The notes beneath the pieces were generated by a model. That model was not told the DNA's origin. It saw only the letters and a list, made by a program, of their open reading frames with translations, and did not search any database. Shown here in pieces: positions 10,535 to 21,866 of a stretch of 64,000 nt of DNA (position 1 is its first letter; every line of letters starts with the position of its first letter). The position numbers and the translations under genes are program-made. This stretch comes from Okapia johnstoni (Eukaryota; Chordata; Mammalia; Artiodactyla; Giraffidae): contig CM044321.1 of the NCBI GenBank assembly GCA_024291935.2, forward strand, positions 57,530,985 through 57,594,984, given 5' to 3'.

Positions 10535-10930
10535 AACTTTTATTGAACACTCACTGCTTGCTGAGCACTGCACCAAGGGCTCTATGTCCATTATCTCAAG
10601 GAATCCTCACAACAGCTCTATAAGGGGCGTGTGGGTTCAGTTGTGTCCAACTCTTTTCAGCCCCAGGGACTGTAACCCACCAGCCTCCTCTGTCCATGGG
10701 ATTTTTCAGACAAGAATACTGGAGTGGCATTTCCTACTCCAGGGGATCTTCCTGACTCAGAAATCAAACCTGAGTCTCCTGTGTCTCCTACATTGGCAGG
10801 CAGATTCCTTACCGCTGTGCCCCCTGGGAAGCCCCACAGCAATTCCATAAGGTAGGAAAGATGAGGAATCAAAGTTACAGACAGAAGTAACACAAAGAGG
10901 CTCCCTAGATCACACCAAATCTGGAATTCA
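10535..10930 (-). mobile_element. MIR/L2-age repeat split by a SINE
   Basis: The left part (10535-10625) reads ttattgaacactcactgctt through gaatcctcacaacagctcta; the right part (10836-10930) continues with cataaggtaggaaagatgag and ends near agatcacacc. The order is that of a reverse MIR, with the Bov-tA in between. Confidence 0.65.
10626..10835 (-). mobile_element. Bov-tA SINE
   Basis: Body and head both present (tattggcaggcagattccttac analogue near 10790-10815). Inserted into the MIR-type repeat; imperfect flanking match ctataagg/ccataagg. Confidence 0.92.
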
Positions 10931-12057
10931 ATCAGATATCAGTTATCCAACAGTCACGTTAACACACCATTGGCTGGGGGATTTTTGCAGAAACTAATGC
11001 CTGTGGCGTTAATGTCTCCAGTCAATAATGTGTTATGATACTCAGATGTCTGTGCATTCATTTTTCCTTTTACCTCCACCTTATATCTTTTTATTTATTT
11101 CCCCTGCCCATCATTATAGCATCCTAACAGTGAGATATTGTTCACCCAGGTGGTTGAATATGAACAGTGAGGTACCAAAACCACTTCATCCAAAGCCATC
11201 ATAGGCAGAGTCTTTGGAGGAGTTAGAAAAAGGCACCTTCCCCCTGAGCTGACATGGAACAGGCTGCATTCACTCTAACTCTCTGCTACCACCCTTAGTC
11301 AAGGCACAACCTCTGCAGTATATACAGAGACCCTGAGCTTAGCCCAGTCATTATGAATAAAGATCATTTGAATGTCCAGTCATTTTGAATGACAGTGATA
11401 TGATTACACTTCATGTAATTACTCACAGACTGTCATATGTTCTAGAGAGAACAAGCCTGAACTTAAAAGCAAATATAAGGTTATTCAACAAATTAGTAGG
11501 TTTCTTTCTGCAGTCCTTTCTCTGAGCTCCAACTCCTAGGAGATTGTCTGAGTAAAGACTGGAGAGTTGGGTGCTGTTGAATAGACTCATTAAACTCAAT
11601 AACACTTAATCGGCAGACATGCAGGGGAAAGCTCTGTGTGTCTTGTACATTAAAGATCCCGAGAGAGAGCAGAACGCAACCATTAGGAAAATAAACCCAA
11701 TCAATAACAGTTCGCCTGCACACAATCCAAGTCAGTGGGTAACGGTAAGAACCAGGTCTGCTTTCAAAACAATGACCTGCTTCTGACCCTAATGATACTT
11801 GCCTCCCATCCAACCAAGAGCTATACAGCATTCAACTTGTCTGAATCTCCATGAAGCCATTAATGTAGGAAACAAAACCAAAAAAACTGAGTCATTTCCT
11901 TTTATTGTAGGAGACTTCATTACTGTGGAAGTCTGGAAGTCTCCAGAATTTACAGCATGGAATCAAATCTTTCTTCTCACTGACAGAAAGAAAGAAACAG
12001 AGAGAAGGGAGGGAGGGAGAAAGGAAAAAAGAAAGGAAGGAAGGAATCAGTCTTTGG
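10931..12057. other. No gene or recognised repeat; GA-rich patch
   Basis: Unassigned 1.1 kb. A purine-only low-complexity run occupies about 11984-12046. The block at 11480-11830 has unusual words (ttaatcggcagacatgcagg) and some CpG and might be a conserved non-coding element; this cannot be judged from one genome. Confidence 0.45.
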
Positions 12058-12061
12058 GGAT

Positions 12062-12508
12062 GGCTCAAAATTTTTCCAGTAGTTATGTATGAATGTGAGA
12101 GTTGGACTATAAAGAAGGATGAGCACCAAAGAATTGATGCTTTCGAACTGTGGTGCTGGAGAAGACTCTTGAGAGTCCCTTGGACTGCAAGGACATCCAA
12201 CCAGTCCATCCTAAAGGAAATCAGTCCTGAATATTCATTGGAAGGATTGATGCTGACACTGAAGCACCAATATTTTGGCCACCTGATGTGAAGAACTGAC
12301 TCATTGGAAAAGACCCTGATGCTGGGAAAAGATTGAGGGCAGGAGGAGAAGGGGACGACAGAAGATGAGATGGTTGGATGGCATCACCGACTCGATGGAC
12401 ATGAGTTTGAGCAAACTCCGGGAGATGGTGAAGGACAGGGAAGCCTGGCGTGCTGTAGTCCATAGCATCTTGAGGAGTCAGACAGAACCGAGCAACTGAA
12501 CAACAACA
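12062..12508 (+). mobile_element. BovB (RTE) LINE 3' end
   Basis: Codes in part for the C-terminal tail of the BovB ORF; a frame opening at 12085 reads [20 protein letters not shown] and later [20 protein letters not shown] before a stop at about 12289. The 3' end matches the Bov-A-like terminus and an AAC-rich tail. Confidence 0.92.
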
Positions 12509-13782
12509 GCACCGTCAAAATTCTAACATTTCCCAGTATGTACAATACACACTCTCATTGCAAGGGCAGATGGTCAAGACTCATATATTAAATTATATTC
12601 CGGCCTTGATTTTGCAAGGAAGATTAGATTAAACTGTCTTTTCACACTGTCAAAATCTGAGTGTAAAACCAGTGCTTCAAATCCACCATGGACTTTGGGA
12701 AGATTCCTACCAGTTTCAGAATTATGTAAAGCACAAAAATGAAAGGGCTTCCACTGTGCAGCGTTGTCATGGTTACCTGATCTCTTATCAAAAAGAAGAA
12801 TCAGACAGAGAAGGGAAACCTAGAAGAGGCAGTAACCAGAGAGGCCTGCCTCCACCCACCCCCAACAAGTGCTTTTCATCCAGTTGAGGTTGTTTATGAG
12901 GGTATAAAATAGAGGATGACATTTTGCTGCTCCAGATAATTTTTAAAGGATCTTGTTTTGCAATGCAGAATAAGGACTTCATCCTGCTATGCTTTCTAAA
13001 ACGTGAAAACACGAGGGTTAAAACATCATTGTTTGCAGGGATCTCTAAATGAACAGGGGGGAGAACATCTACTTTAAAATCTCCTCTCCGTTGTTTAGTG
13101 AAACAACAACAAAAATAATCTTTCCCCAAACTGCAAACATAGACTATAGCCTGAATTGTTTTCTTAAGAGAGCTGCATGTTTCACCTCCAAAATATTTTA
13201 GAGGATTTTATTTGGAGGCTCTAGTTTTAAAAAGGAAGTGGCATATTGTTTCTAGAGATTAAAAAGAAAGCCTCCTTGGTTTCTGCTTTATAGTTAGCAT
13301 AGGGTGCTAACAGCATAAATAGCCGAGAATGGAGGAACTATTTACCACCTCTCCTCTTCTCCACCAGCTCTACCTGCCCCTACAAATGGCTCACCCTCAT
13401 AAACCTTTATCCTAGAGAAGCAGAGACTTCAGATTGCTTTCCAAATCACAATCCAGTCCTCAACCACCTAACAACAGCTTGCAAAGTGCCCTTACCTCCC
13501 ATGACAGGTAGTTGGAATCTGCATAAGGTCCCTAGCATGAAAAGACTGGGCTGGGGAGAAGCAAGGGCAATTTGACCCATGTTAATTTCACCTACTTGGA
13601 GAAGGGGCGGGAGCAGTGGGGAGCAGTAAAAGTCACTGTTTCTTTAACAGTTTGGTCTTTGAATTACTCCACTTCTCATTTCCCCTGGTAGAAAAGCACT
13701 AAGCCCAATCAGGTAAACCTTGCAAAGAGGACAGCTAACACTTGGATTCGCAGTAACTTTGACTCCTCCAAGAAGGTAATGA
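12509..13782. other. No gene or recognised repeat
   Basis: 1.27 kb of single-copy-looking DNA. It includes an RFX X-box-like 14-mer GTTGTCATGGTTAC at 12763-12776, listed separately. Short frames here have no recognised motif. Confidence 0.5.
12763..12776. promoter_or_regulatory. RFX X-box-like site
   Basis: GTTGTCATGGTTAC matches the dyad GTTGCCATGGCAAC at 11 of 14 positions, with both half-sites recognisable. Single-motif evidence only. Confidence 0.25.
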
Positions 13783-13985
13783 GAATCAACATTCACTGAG
13801 ATCCTACTATGGGCTATGTGGTTCTAAGTGCTTCGAATGTAATGTTAAGTGATACAGGCAGCATTCCTGTGAAATAAGTAGTGTTCTCATTTCAGTATGA
13901 GGACACTGCAGCTCAGAGAAAAAAGCAACCTGCTCTAAGTCACAAAGAACTTACTTGTGAATCACTTGTTGCACCATCCAGCACA
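13783..13985 (-). mobile_element. MIR SINE
   Basis: Reverse MIR over most of its length: ctactatgggctatgtggtt, then a gtatgaggacactgcagctcag segment and aagtcacaaag. Diverged as expected for its age. Confidence 0.7.
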
Positions 13986-16184
13986 GTGAGAATGGAGCAC
14001 TAAGTGGTCTCACTCAGCGGAGTTCTCCTCCCCATGAAGTGTTTTGGAAATTTGTAGAATTTATCTTTAAGTTTAGCCACATACGTGTTGACATACATAT
14101 CAGGTTATATTCTTTACATTTCTCTTTCATATGACAGGAGGTATTTCACATTTATTTTTTTTATCTGTATAGTTAGATTGCCTTACCTGTGAATTTCATT
14201 TCAGAATAGGAAAGGGATATCTCAAAATGCATCGTTCTTTAAAGGGAGGCTCTGAGTCTAAGGAACCCAAGAACCACTGGACTAACTAGTTACTCCCAAG
14301 TTCATGGAAAGTTGACTAAATTTCCTTTAAAAGTTAGGACATCGAAGCATTTTTCAAGTCTCAACTGAGAGTCTTAGTTACTGATATACAAGTGCAAAGT
14401 TTCTTAAAATAAACTAAACATATTTCTAAACAGTTAGAGACAAAGGAGAGGAAAGTAAAATCCAAATTCATTTGGAAGGATAAGTTTCCTTTTCACTGGA
14501 AAGTCCATTTCTGTGATATATTGTCCTTCACAACTCAGATGCTCATTTAGGGTCAGAAACCAAGCCTAAAGCCCTGCCCTGTAGGGGTGAGAGGGTAGAC
14601 TGACTAGAGAAGCAATAACTACAGTGTGGGTGCTATACACAAAGCTGGAAATAGGAGATAATTAAGGCTTCATTTAGCCCTGGGAAAATGAGACAAGAGG
14701 TAGCTTCTCATTTTGCTGTTGTTTCTAAATCTCATGTGGCCAGAGCCATGAAAAGGGCATTCCCTATGTTACTTGTCTGTAGAATCCTAACATATTCACT
14801 GGGGCATTACTCCAGGGAAACCTGGACTTTGGGCTACTTTAAAGTATTAATAGTAAGCATTTACCTATTTGCACGTTTGCACATTTACCAAATTTACCTA
14901 TTTGGTTTTCTATCTGATGCAGACAGAAACTGCCCTCCCTCCAACTCTTAGAAAGAAGAGTAAAGAGAACACTGGGAATAATAAATTCTCCTCCATTCTT
15001 CTTTTGTTATTTTGGGATCAATGCCTTTCAACAAGTGCCTCATTCAACATGTATACAATATAAGAAGAAACCACGGGATTTCTCTAGAACCAAACTGACT
15101 TTTCCAAGTTTATTTCTTTTGATGAGAAACCATGTTTTAATGGAAGGAGGGAGCTTAGTGCTAGGAAGCTGAAGTTTCAAATTTTATTCAGGCTGTATTT
15201 GTACAAGAAACAATATTGTTTTTCCTTTATAGAATACTGAAAGATTAAATTTCACATTTCAAATCCTGCAGAGGACCCAAGATCCAAATCCAACATTGAA
15301 TGTGTGTGTTTGACCCCATATCATCTTGAGATTAATAATACGGCTTACATATGAGTATGAAGTGACCAAAAACAGTCACACAGAGCTGCCCACCACCAGT
15401 AGGAACAACCTGTGGGGCTTACAGCTACATGGTATAGAATGAACTCTAGTATCTTGACCACATCTAACTAGGAAAGGATATTAGAAATAAAACACGGGCC
15501 ACAGTAAGGAAAGCAAATGAGGTTAATCTTTAATATGCCTCCATTTTATACAATTAGGAACTTAAGACTATTGTTCTGTGTCCTATTCTTACAGAATAGA
15601 ATCTCAGTATTTAAAACTGAAATATACAACCTTTATAACCCTTTATACTTAGGAGTTTTAAAAATAAACTTCTCATTTTCCATAAAAGAGGCAGCGCAGA
15701 GTAATAAATTGTGGGTTATGTGAAAACTCATCTAGTGCGATTTTGAAGGGACTTGATTATGACGGTCACATTGTACTGTCAATAGAACAATCTTCTTAGG
15801 TCTACCACGCAGGCTTTGCATAGCAAGTAGCAATCACAGGGTGTTCCTGTGATATTACCAGAATTCAAAGAAAGGATGTGTAGCCTGAGTTGTCTAATTT
15901 ATCCTTTTGAGGGTACCTCTTCCAAGAATTTTCTTCTCTGAAACTGAGAGACCTTAAGGTCAAAATCTATTTGGCATCAAAACTACTAGGGTGGACCCCA
16001 AACCAAGTTCATTTTAAAGTCCTTTAATATAGGTCCTTATGGTGCATCAACGAAACACAATGAAAATTTCAGAACTTTGATGTTGCATCATTTCAGTGTT
16101 TTCCAACCTCAACTAGGGCGCCTGTGCATCTCTTGCTTTACTTTACCACCATGACTCCTCACTTTCATCTCATCCCTATTTGCT
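13986..16184. other. Repeat-poor block, no gene recognised
   Basis: 2.2 kb without any SINE, LINE or LTR that I recognise, the longest such stretch in the window. Frames reach only 87 codons (14688-14951) and contain no motif. The absence of young SINEs could be chance or constraint. Confidence 0.5.
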
Positions 16185-16397
16185 TGTTGTTGTTGTTGTT
16201 CAGTCGTTCAGTTGTGGCTGACTCTTTTGTGATCTCATGACCTGTACCCGCCAGGTTCTTCTGTCCATGGGATTTCCCAAGCAATAGTACTGGACTGGAT
16301 TGCCATTTCCTTCTCCAGGGGATCTTCCGGACTCAGGAATCGAATCTGTGTCTCCTGAATTGGCAGGTAGATTCTTTACCACTGAGCCACCAGTGAA
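16185..16397 (-). mobile_element. Bov-tA SINE
   Basis: Reverse copy with a (GTT)n lead at 16188-16199 (its reversed AAC tail), body, and a head ending cactgagccaccagtgaag. Abuts the next SINE directly. Confidence 0.92.
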
Positions 16398-16551
16398 GTG
16401 AGTGATAGTTGCTCAGTCATGTCGGACTCTTCGCGACCCCATGGACTGTAGCCCCCAGGCTCCTCTGTCCATGGAATTTTTCAGACAAGAATACTGGTGT
16501 GGGTTGCCATTTCCTTCTCCAGGGGATCTAACTGAGCCACCAGGGAAGCCC
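16398..16551 (-). mobile_element. Bov-tA SINE with internal deletion
   Basis: Body as in the preceding copy, but the sequence jumps from ccaggggatct straight to aactgagccaccagggaag, losing about 50 bp of the head. The tandem placement suggests insertion of one SINE at the end of another. Confidence 0.88.
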
Positions 16552-17313
16552 ATTTGTTACTATGTCCAAACAAACAGAAGCATGAAAAGGTCAAAATGAT
16601 CTATCTTCGGCAGCAATACAAGCCATTCACAGCAGAAACCTGCTAAGTACTCAGCAATCTACTGACGAAGTAAGGGTTAAAATCCCTTGAACTTTATGAG
16701 TTCACCTCACCCACAGAAGACCATGCTTCTCTGTGGTTTCCTGAGAATACTCCCTCTTTATTTTCTAGTTGCAAAAACTATGCAGTCTCAAGAATATGAA
16801 GGACGAATGCAAAGTAATAAAACCAATATCAAAAGTGGCTTATATATACTTAGCTCTTACAGAGGGTTCATGGATATACTTAGATAAAACTTAGAATAAA
16901 ATTAATCTGACAAAGAAAATCAAGCACAGACAAGCTTCCTCAGTTTCCTGCTTACTCCTTTAGGCATGCAGTCTTCTTCGTGATCGTCTCTCCTTCCATC
17001 TTTGCTATCCCCTACCCCTACAGTTGTCCTTGAGCAGTTATGTAATTGCTCACTTCTCTTAGGGTTAAGTGTTAAAGACCGGAGGTCAAAGAAAATCTGT
17101 GATTTGGGGCTTGTGATTGTTTGTGGGGATTATCAGCAGGATTTTCATGTTGAAGGGGAAGAAAGGGACAGTCAGAGAAGAAAAAGAGTTTAGCAACATT
17201 AGCTCTGATTCCTCTGGATATGATGAGTCTTGGGTCCAAAGCTGGAAAGGTTACAATGGGACCAGTGCTTAGAATGTCTAGAGTTCAGCCTCACAAGTAG
17301 TGGGCAAGCCAAC
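16552..17313. other. No gene or recognised repeat
   Basis: AT-rich 0.76 kb. Frames at 16687-16887 and 17002-17193 are short and featureless. Confidence 0.5.
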
Positions 17314-17362
17314 ACTAATACTACTACTACTACTACTACTAATAATAATAATAATGGTAATA
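17314..17362 (+). repeat. (CTA)n(AAT)n compound microsatellite
   Basis: About nine CTA units at 17314-17340 followed by about seven AAT units to 17362, the last interrupted by GG. Confidence 0.93.
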
Positions 17363-17799
17363 AAAAGAAGACTTGTTTTATGCTTTAGGATGACAGGTCT
17401 TCAAGAATAAAGCTGGTTTACTTCAGGTGTAAGACAATGTCAAGGTCAAGAAGGCTTCTGTGCTTTGTGAGTAAATTTCCACCAATCTTCTTAATAGCAC
17501 ATGCAATTCCTTTAACAGAGGGACAAAGGTTTTGTCCCACCACAATTAGAGATAAAAGCCTTAAAAAAATAGAAATGTATAGGAAAGGTGACATACTGGT
17601 ATTGATCTGCCTCAGTCGACATGCAAATGATGGTATCAGGAGTTTTCTTGGTTCCCTACTCTGCCCTGTCTCTTTAGATAAAAGTGTAGTATTTTTTTTT
17701 TTACATCTGTCTTTCCACATGCTCCCTCTGAGCCTTCATCTATTAATAATCCCTCTGTCCTCCAGTGGGATCGCTCTCATTCGTTCAATACCCTAAGTG
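17363..17799. other. No gene recognised; long frames on both strands
   Basis: A 119-codon plus frame (17437-17796) and a 100-codon minus frame (17418-17720) overlap. I recognise no protein family in either. An old retrocopy cannot be excluded, but there is no poly(A) tail or target duplication to support it. Confidence 0.35.
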
Positions 17800-18160
17800 C
17801 CAAGCAAGGGCCTAGGTGCTGGATCAATCACAGGGGATAAAATAGAAGTCCTTTCCCCAAGGAAAAGACAAAGCAGAGGATAGAAAGTCATGTATCCAGG
17901 AAAGAATGCTGCAACTTTGAATAGAGGGGTCGGTGTCACCCTAAGAAGGTGATGCTTAAAACCTTGCAGGAGGCAAGGGAGTGAACATTTCAGGCAGAAG
18001 TAGCAAGTACAAAGCCCGTGGATTAAGACAGATGTGCGCTCAAGGTATGTGAAGGAGCCAATGAAAGGAAATCATGCCAAAACTGGCTTTTCTTCTGAGT
18101 GATCTGGGAAGCCAAGGGAGGTTTTGGCCAGAGGAGTAATGTGATCTGAATAGCACTGTT

Positions 18161-18402
18161 ATTTTTTTAATGTATTTCTGTATTTATTGGCTGTCTTGGG
18201 TCTTAGTTGCAGCACACGGGCTCTTCACTACAGCACTCAGGATTCTCTCTAGTTGTGGTTCAGGCTCCAGAACTCAGGCTCAGTAGACGTAACATGTGGC
18301 CTTAATTGCATGTGGGATCTTAGTTCCCTGTCCAGGGATTGAACCCATATCCCCTGCATTGGAAGGTGGATTATTAACCACTGGACCATGAGGGAAGTCC
18401 CT
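18161..18402 (-). mobile_element. CHRL SINE
   Basis: Reverse orientation: T-rich lead, ttggctgtcttgggtcttag, ending gaccatgagggaagtccc. Inserted into the L2; flanks tctgaatagcactg and cctgaattacactt are a degraded target duplication. Confidence 0.9.
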
Positions 18403-18652
18403 GAATTACACTTTAATAGGAACAACCTAGCTGCTGTGCTGAGACTAGATTGAAAAACACAACGGTAGAGGGAGGGAGCCCAGCTAGGAGGCTGATGCAG
18501 CTAATACAAGTGAAAGATGATGGTGGTCTGGAAAGACCCTAGTCACTAGGGTGTTAGCAGTGGAGGTGGTAGGAAGTGATCAGGTGCTGGATATATTTTG
18601 AATGGATGCCAACAGTACCTGCTAATTAATAGACACAGGGCATGAGAATAAA

Positions 18653-18758
18653 TCGTGTTAAACTCTTTGCAACCCCATGGACTGTAGCCTACCAGGACCC
18701 TCTGTCCATGGGATTTTCCAGGCAAGAGTACTGGAGTGGGTTGCCATTTCCTTCTCCA
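18653..18758 (-). mobile_element. Bov-A fragment
   Basis: Reverse Bov-A body only. The 11-bp duplication ATGAGAATAAA is perfect at 18642-18652 and 18759-18769, so it inserted already truncated. Confidence 0.93.
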
Positions 18759-19268
18759 ATGAGAATAAAGATAACCCTGAAGCATTGGGCTTTGACAGTT
18801 GCAAGAATGGAGTTGTTATCTGCTGGGATGAGGAAGGTCTTGGAAGGATCAGGTATGGGGTGGACTCTCAGGAGCTCAGTTTTGAATGCTCATTAGACAT
18901 CCAAGTGGAGAAGTTTAACATGAAGTTGGAGCCCTGGGGAGAAGTCCAGACTAGTATTTAAGTCAGGAGATCAGGGTGAAATCACCAAAGAAGTGAGTAT
19001 AGACCAAAAAAGACAAGAGGACTGAGAACTGTAGGTCAAGTGAACAGAGTGTGTCAGGAGATAGGAATGATCATACCTGTCAAATGCTGCAAATACGTCA
19101 GCAGGAAATGAGGACTGTTCATTGACTGTTGAATTTAGACATCTGATGTCTTCGATAACCTTGATGGGGAACTTTCAGTAGAAAGGTGGGCACACTCCCT
19201 GACCCCACCAGCACTCACTAGAGTTAATGGAAGAGAGAATGAGAGATGAGGAGTTAGAGACAATAAAT

Positions 19269-19494
19269 ACAGTAAACCTCTTTCAAAGTGTTGTGTTGAG
19301 AAGGAAAAGAGAAACCAGGCAATGGCTTGAAAGGGGAACATGAATTCCAAAGATTTTGTTTCTAAGATGAAAGAAATCTCAGTGGGTTTGTATGTGGCTG
19401 GGAAAGATCCAGGAAAAAGGAAAAAACTTGTGAAAAAATGAAAAGTGGAAGTGTTAGTCGTTCAGTCTTGTATTACTCTTTGCAACCCCATGGA
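19269..19494 (+). repeat. Left arm of a ~225-bp inverted repeat
   Basis: Starts ACAGTAAACCTCTTTCAA in L2-derived DNA and runs into the 3' portion of the Bov-tA at 19448. Its reverse complement recurs at 19660-19884. Outside the SINE I count about seven differences over about 170 bp, roughly 95% identity. Confidence 0.9.
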
Positions 19495-19655
19495 CTGTAG
19501 CTTCTCTGGGCTTCTCTGTTCATGGAGTTCTCCAGGCAAGAATACTGGAGTGGGTTGCCATTCCCTTCTCCAGGAGATCTTCCTGACCCAGGGATCAAAC
19601 CCAGGTCTCCTGCATTGCAGGCAGATTCATTATCGTCTGAGCCACCAGGGAAGCA
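19448..19655 (-). mobile_element. Bov-tA SINE, loop of the inverted repeat
   Basis: Complete reverse SINE from gtgttagtcgttcagtctt to ctgagccaccagggaagc. Its 3' portion belongs to the left arm of the inverted repeat; its head forms most of the 165-bp spacer. Confidence 0.92.
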
Positions 19656-19659
19656 TCAA

Positions 19660-19884
19660 TCCGTGGGGTTGCAGAGTCCGACGCAGCTGAGTGACTAACA
19701 CTTTCACTATTCTTTTTTTCACAAGTTTTTTCCTTTCTCCTGGATCTTTCCCAGCCACATACAAACCCACGGAGATTTCTTTCATCTTAAAAAAAAAATC
19801 TTTGGAATTCATATTCCCCTTTCAAGCCATTGCCTGGCTTTCTCTTTTCCTTCTCAACACAACACCTTGAAAGAGGTTTACTGT
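19660..19884 (-). repeat. Right arm of the inverted repeat
   Basis: Begins with a plus-oriented piece of Bov-A 3' end (ccgtggggttgcagagtccg to gactaacactttcac), then the reverse complement of the L2-derived left arm, ending at aaagaggtttactgt. From 19887 the L2 resumes, so the right arm is an inserted inverted copy of the left arm. Confidence 0.9.
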
Positions 19885-20015
19885 GAGGTAACAGAAAAAG
19901 AACATTACTGGAGGAATGTCCTTGAGTACAGGAGCGATGGGACTGAGTAGAAATAAATGGGTTGGCCTGCGCTGAGTATGGATAACTCATGCTTTCCATG
20001 ACCCATGCCATGCTT

Positions 20016-20697
20016 TCCACTGGCTCCTTCCCCTCAGCCTCCTTGAGCATCTTTTGGCTTCCCCATCACAAATCAAAGCAAACTGCAATTGCATCTAGTT
20101 ATGCCCCATATCTCTCCTTTCTTCCCTTAATAGTCTAGTGTCTTTAAAATATTGTCTACACTTAGTCTGCTCAATTATCTCCCTCTCCTGTATCATCTTG
20201 AGATGACCTAGCTCTGCCCACCAATGGCTCCTAAATTGCCTATTAATGAACTATTTTCCATTTTTTTCATACCAAACCCCTCTTTCTATTGGCTTTTTCC
20301 TTGTTAGAAACCCTCCACTCTTTACTATCTGGTATACCTCTAGCCTCTTGGCCCTCTCTCCAGACCCCTATTCCTCTGCCAGATACTTCAAATGTTAGGG
20401 TTCTGTTGGATTTTCTCAGCCATCTTCTCATTTGACAAAGGAACATCACTGATCCAAACCCAGCAGAGACACCAAAATTTCTCTACAGGGAGAAGTAGGA
20501 GATTTGCCTTGAAGCTGAGTTTACAGAGGAGTCTAGATACCTTTACTGGCATAACTCTCTTTATTTGGGACCGCTTATTGGGTGCTGGTATAAGAAGTAT
20601 TGTATCTTTTCAAATGTCAAGGAAATATTTGAGAGAGAAGGGGAAGGAGGAAGGAAAAGAAAGAAGAAGGGGGGAAAACTGAAAACTGAAATGAATA
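20016..20697. other. No gene recognised; GA-rich end
   Basis: Pyrimidine-rich unassigned DNA passing into a purine-rich run at about 20629-20690. Frames on both strands here are driven by this base bias. Confidence 0.45.
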
Positions 20698-20709
20698 AAT
20701 GTTTAATCA

Positions 20710-20839
20710 GGGACTTCCCTGCCAGTCCAGAGGTTAAGACACCGCTCTTCCACTGCAGGGGGGACAGGTTCAATCCCAGGTGGGGAACTAAGATCCTGCA
20801 TGCCCCCGCAGTGCAGCCAAACATGAGAAAAAAAAATTT
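20710..20839 (+). mobile_element. CHR-2 SINE
   Basis: Head gggacttccctgccagtcc, tail gtgcagccaaacatg and an A-run. Target duplication AATGTTTAATCA at 20698-20709 and 20840-20851. Confidence 0.92.
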
Positions 20840-20851
20840 AATGTTTAATCA

Positions 20852-21140
20852 ACAGTCTTTAAATCATGTGAGTGGTCTGCAATGTAACTCATGTGATCTA
20901 CCTATTTAAAATATTGTACATGAGTTATTCTGATATATTTTATATGATGTGGAAAAGAGCTTCCAAAGCTAAGAGTGCTCTGTGTCTACCAAACAGAGTT
21001 ATTTACTGAAAACCAACCCCAAACTGCTTCCCGAGTACACACTCTCCTTTCCAATTGTCTACTGCACACAGTCACCTCAGTGACCCCAGGCATCTCAAAT
21101 ACAACACACCCCCAGTAAAATCGTCTTTCTTCCCAAATGT
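20852..21140. other. No gene or recognised repeat
   Basis: AT-rich single-copy-looking DNA between the CHR-2 and the small hairpin. Confidence 0.4.
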
Positions 21141-21166
21141 GCTTCTACAGTTTATGCTGTAGAAGC
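21141..21166. repeat. Perfect 10-bp stem hairpin
   Basis: GCTTCTACAG (21141-21150), six-base loop TTTATG, then CTGTAGAAGC (21157-21166). No T-run follows, so it is not a Pol III-type terminator. Confidence 0.85.
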
Positions 21167-21245
21167 AGCATGGGCTTGAGTATCAGCCAGTTTTCTAGGT
21201 TCAAGCTTTAACTCTCTGAGATAGTCATGTTGTGGAAAGCAAGAA
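21163..21245 (+). mobile_element. MIR fragment
   Basis: Plus-oriented MIR head around agcagcatgggcttgagtat and ggttcaagctttaactctct. Confidence 0.5.
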
Positions 21246-21262
21246 TTTAAATGGGTCCTTGA

Positions 21263-21470
21263 GGGACTTCTCTGGTGGTTCAGTGGCTAAGACTCCACGC
21301 TCCCAATGCAGGGGACAGGGTTTGATTCTTGGTCAGAGAACTAGATCCAATATGCCACAACTAAGAGTTTGCATGCTGTAACTAAAATTCCTGCATGCCA
21401 CAACAAAGATCAAAGGTCCTTTGTGCTGCAGCTAACACTCGGCAAAGCCAAATAAATATATAAAAATAAG
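21263..21470 (+). mobile_element. CHRL SINE
   Basis: Head gggacttctctggtggttc, the extended CHRL body with repeated gccacaactaag-like motifs, and an AT-rich tail. Confidence 0.88.
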
Positions 21471-21623
21471 TGTTTTTTTTTTTAAATCCTTTAAAAAAAA
21501 AAGTAAAACAAAATGGGATTTTGTCAGTTACTAAGAATTGTATTGCAGAAAGGCAGGGAAAAGAGTGATCACAAGGCAGAGATGTGAGCACATGAGTGCA
21601 ATAAACTCTGGTAAGGGCTGTAA

Positions 21624-21855
21624 TGGGGCTTCCCGGGTGGTGCTGGTGGTAAAGAACCCACCTGCCAATGCAGGAGACATAAGAGACTCGAGTTCAATCC
21701 CTGGGTCGGGAAGATCCCCTGGAGGAGGTCATGGCAACCCATCCAAGTATTCTTGCCTCAAGAATCCCTATGGACAGAGAAGCCTGGCAGGCTACAGTCC
21801 ATAGGGTCGCAAAGAGTCGAACATGATGGAAGTGATTAAACATACATGCACACAC
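21624..21855 (+). mobile_element. Bov-tA SINE
   Basis: Full length with an (AC)-rich tail. Target duplication AAGGGCTGTAA at 21613-21623 and 21856-21866. Confidence 0.93.
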
Positions 21856-21866
21856 AAGGGCTGTAA

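Larger units (their letters stand above)
17800..20015 (-). mobile_element. L2 LINE 3' region, long and interrupted
   Basis: Reverse L2-type sequence can be followed in order through catttcaggcagaagtagca, gccaatgaaaggaaatcatg, gctaggaggctgatgcagct, gaaagatgatggtggtctgg, cattagacatccaagtggag, gtcaaatgctgcaaatacg and, after the inverted duplication, ggaggaatgtccttgagtac. Interrupted by a CHRL, a Bov-A, a Bov-tA and a duplicated inverted segment. The L2 name is from memory; the ordered match to other copies in this window (21.9, 42.9 kb) is direct. Confidence 0.65.

Noticed and set aside
17314..17362. Regular short repeats as a CRISPR-like array
   Set aside because: Simple trinucleotide microsatellite without spacers, in vertebrate DNA.
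17418..17796. Overlapping long frames on both strands as a possible retrogene
   Set aside because: I recognise no protein family and see no poly(A) tail or target duplication.
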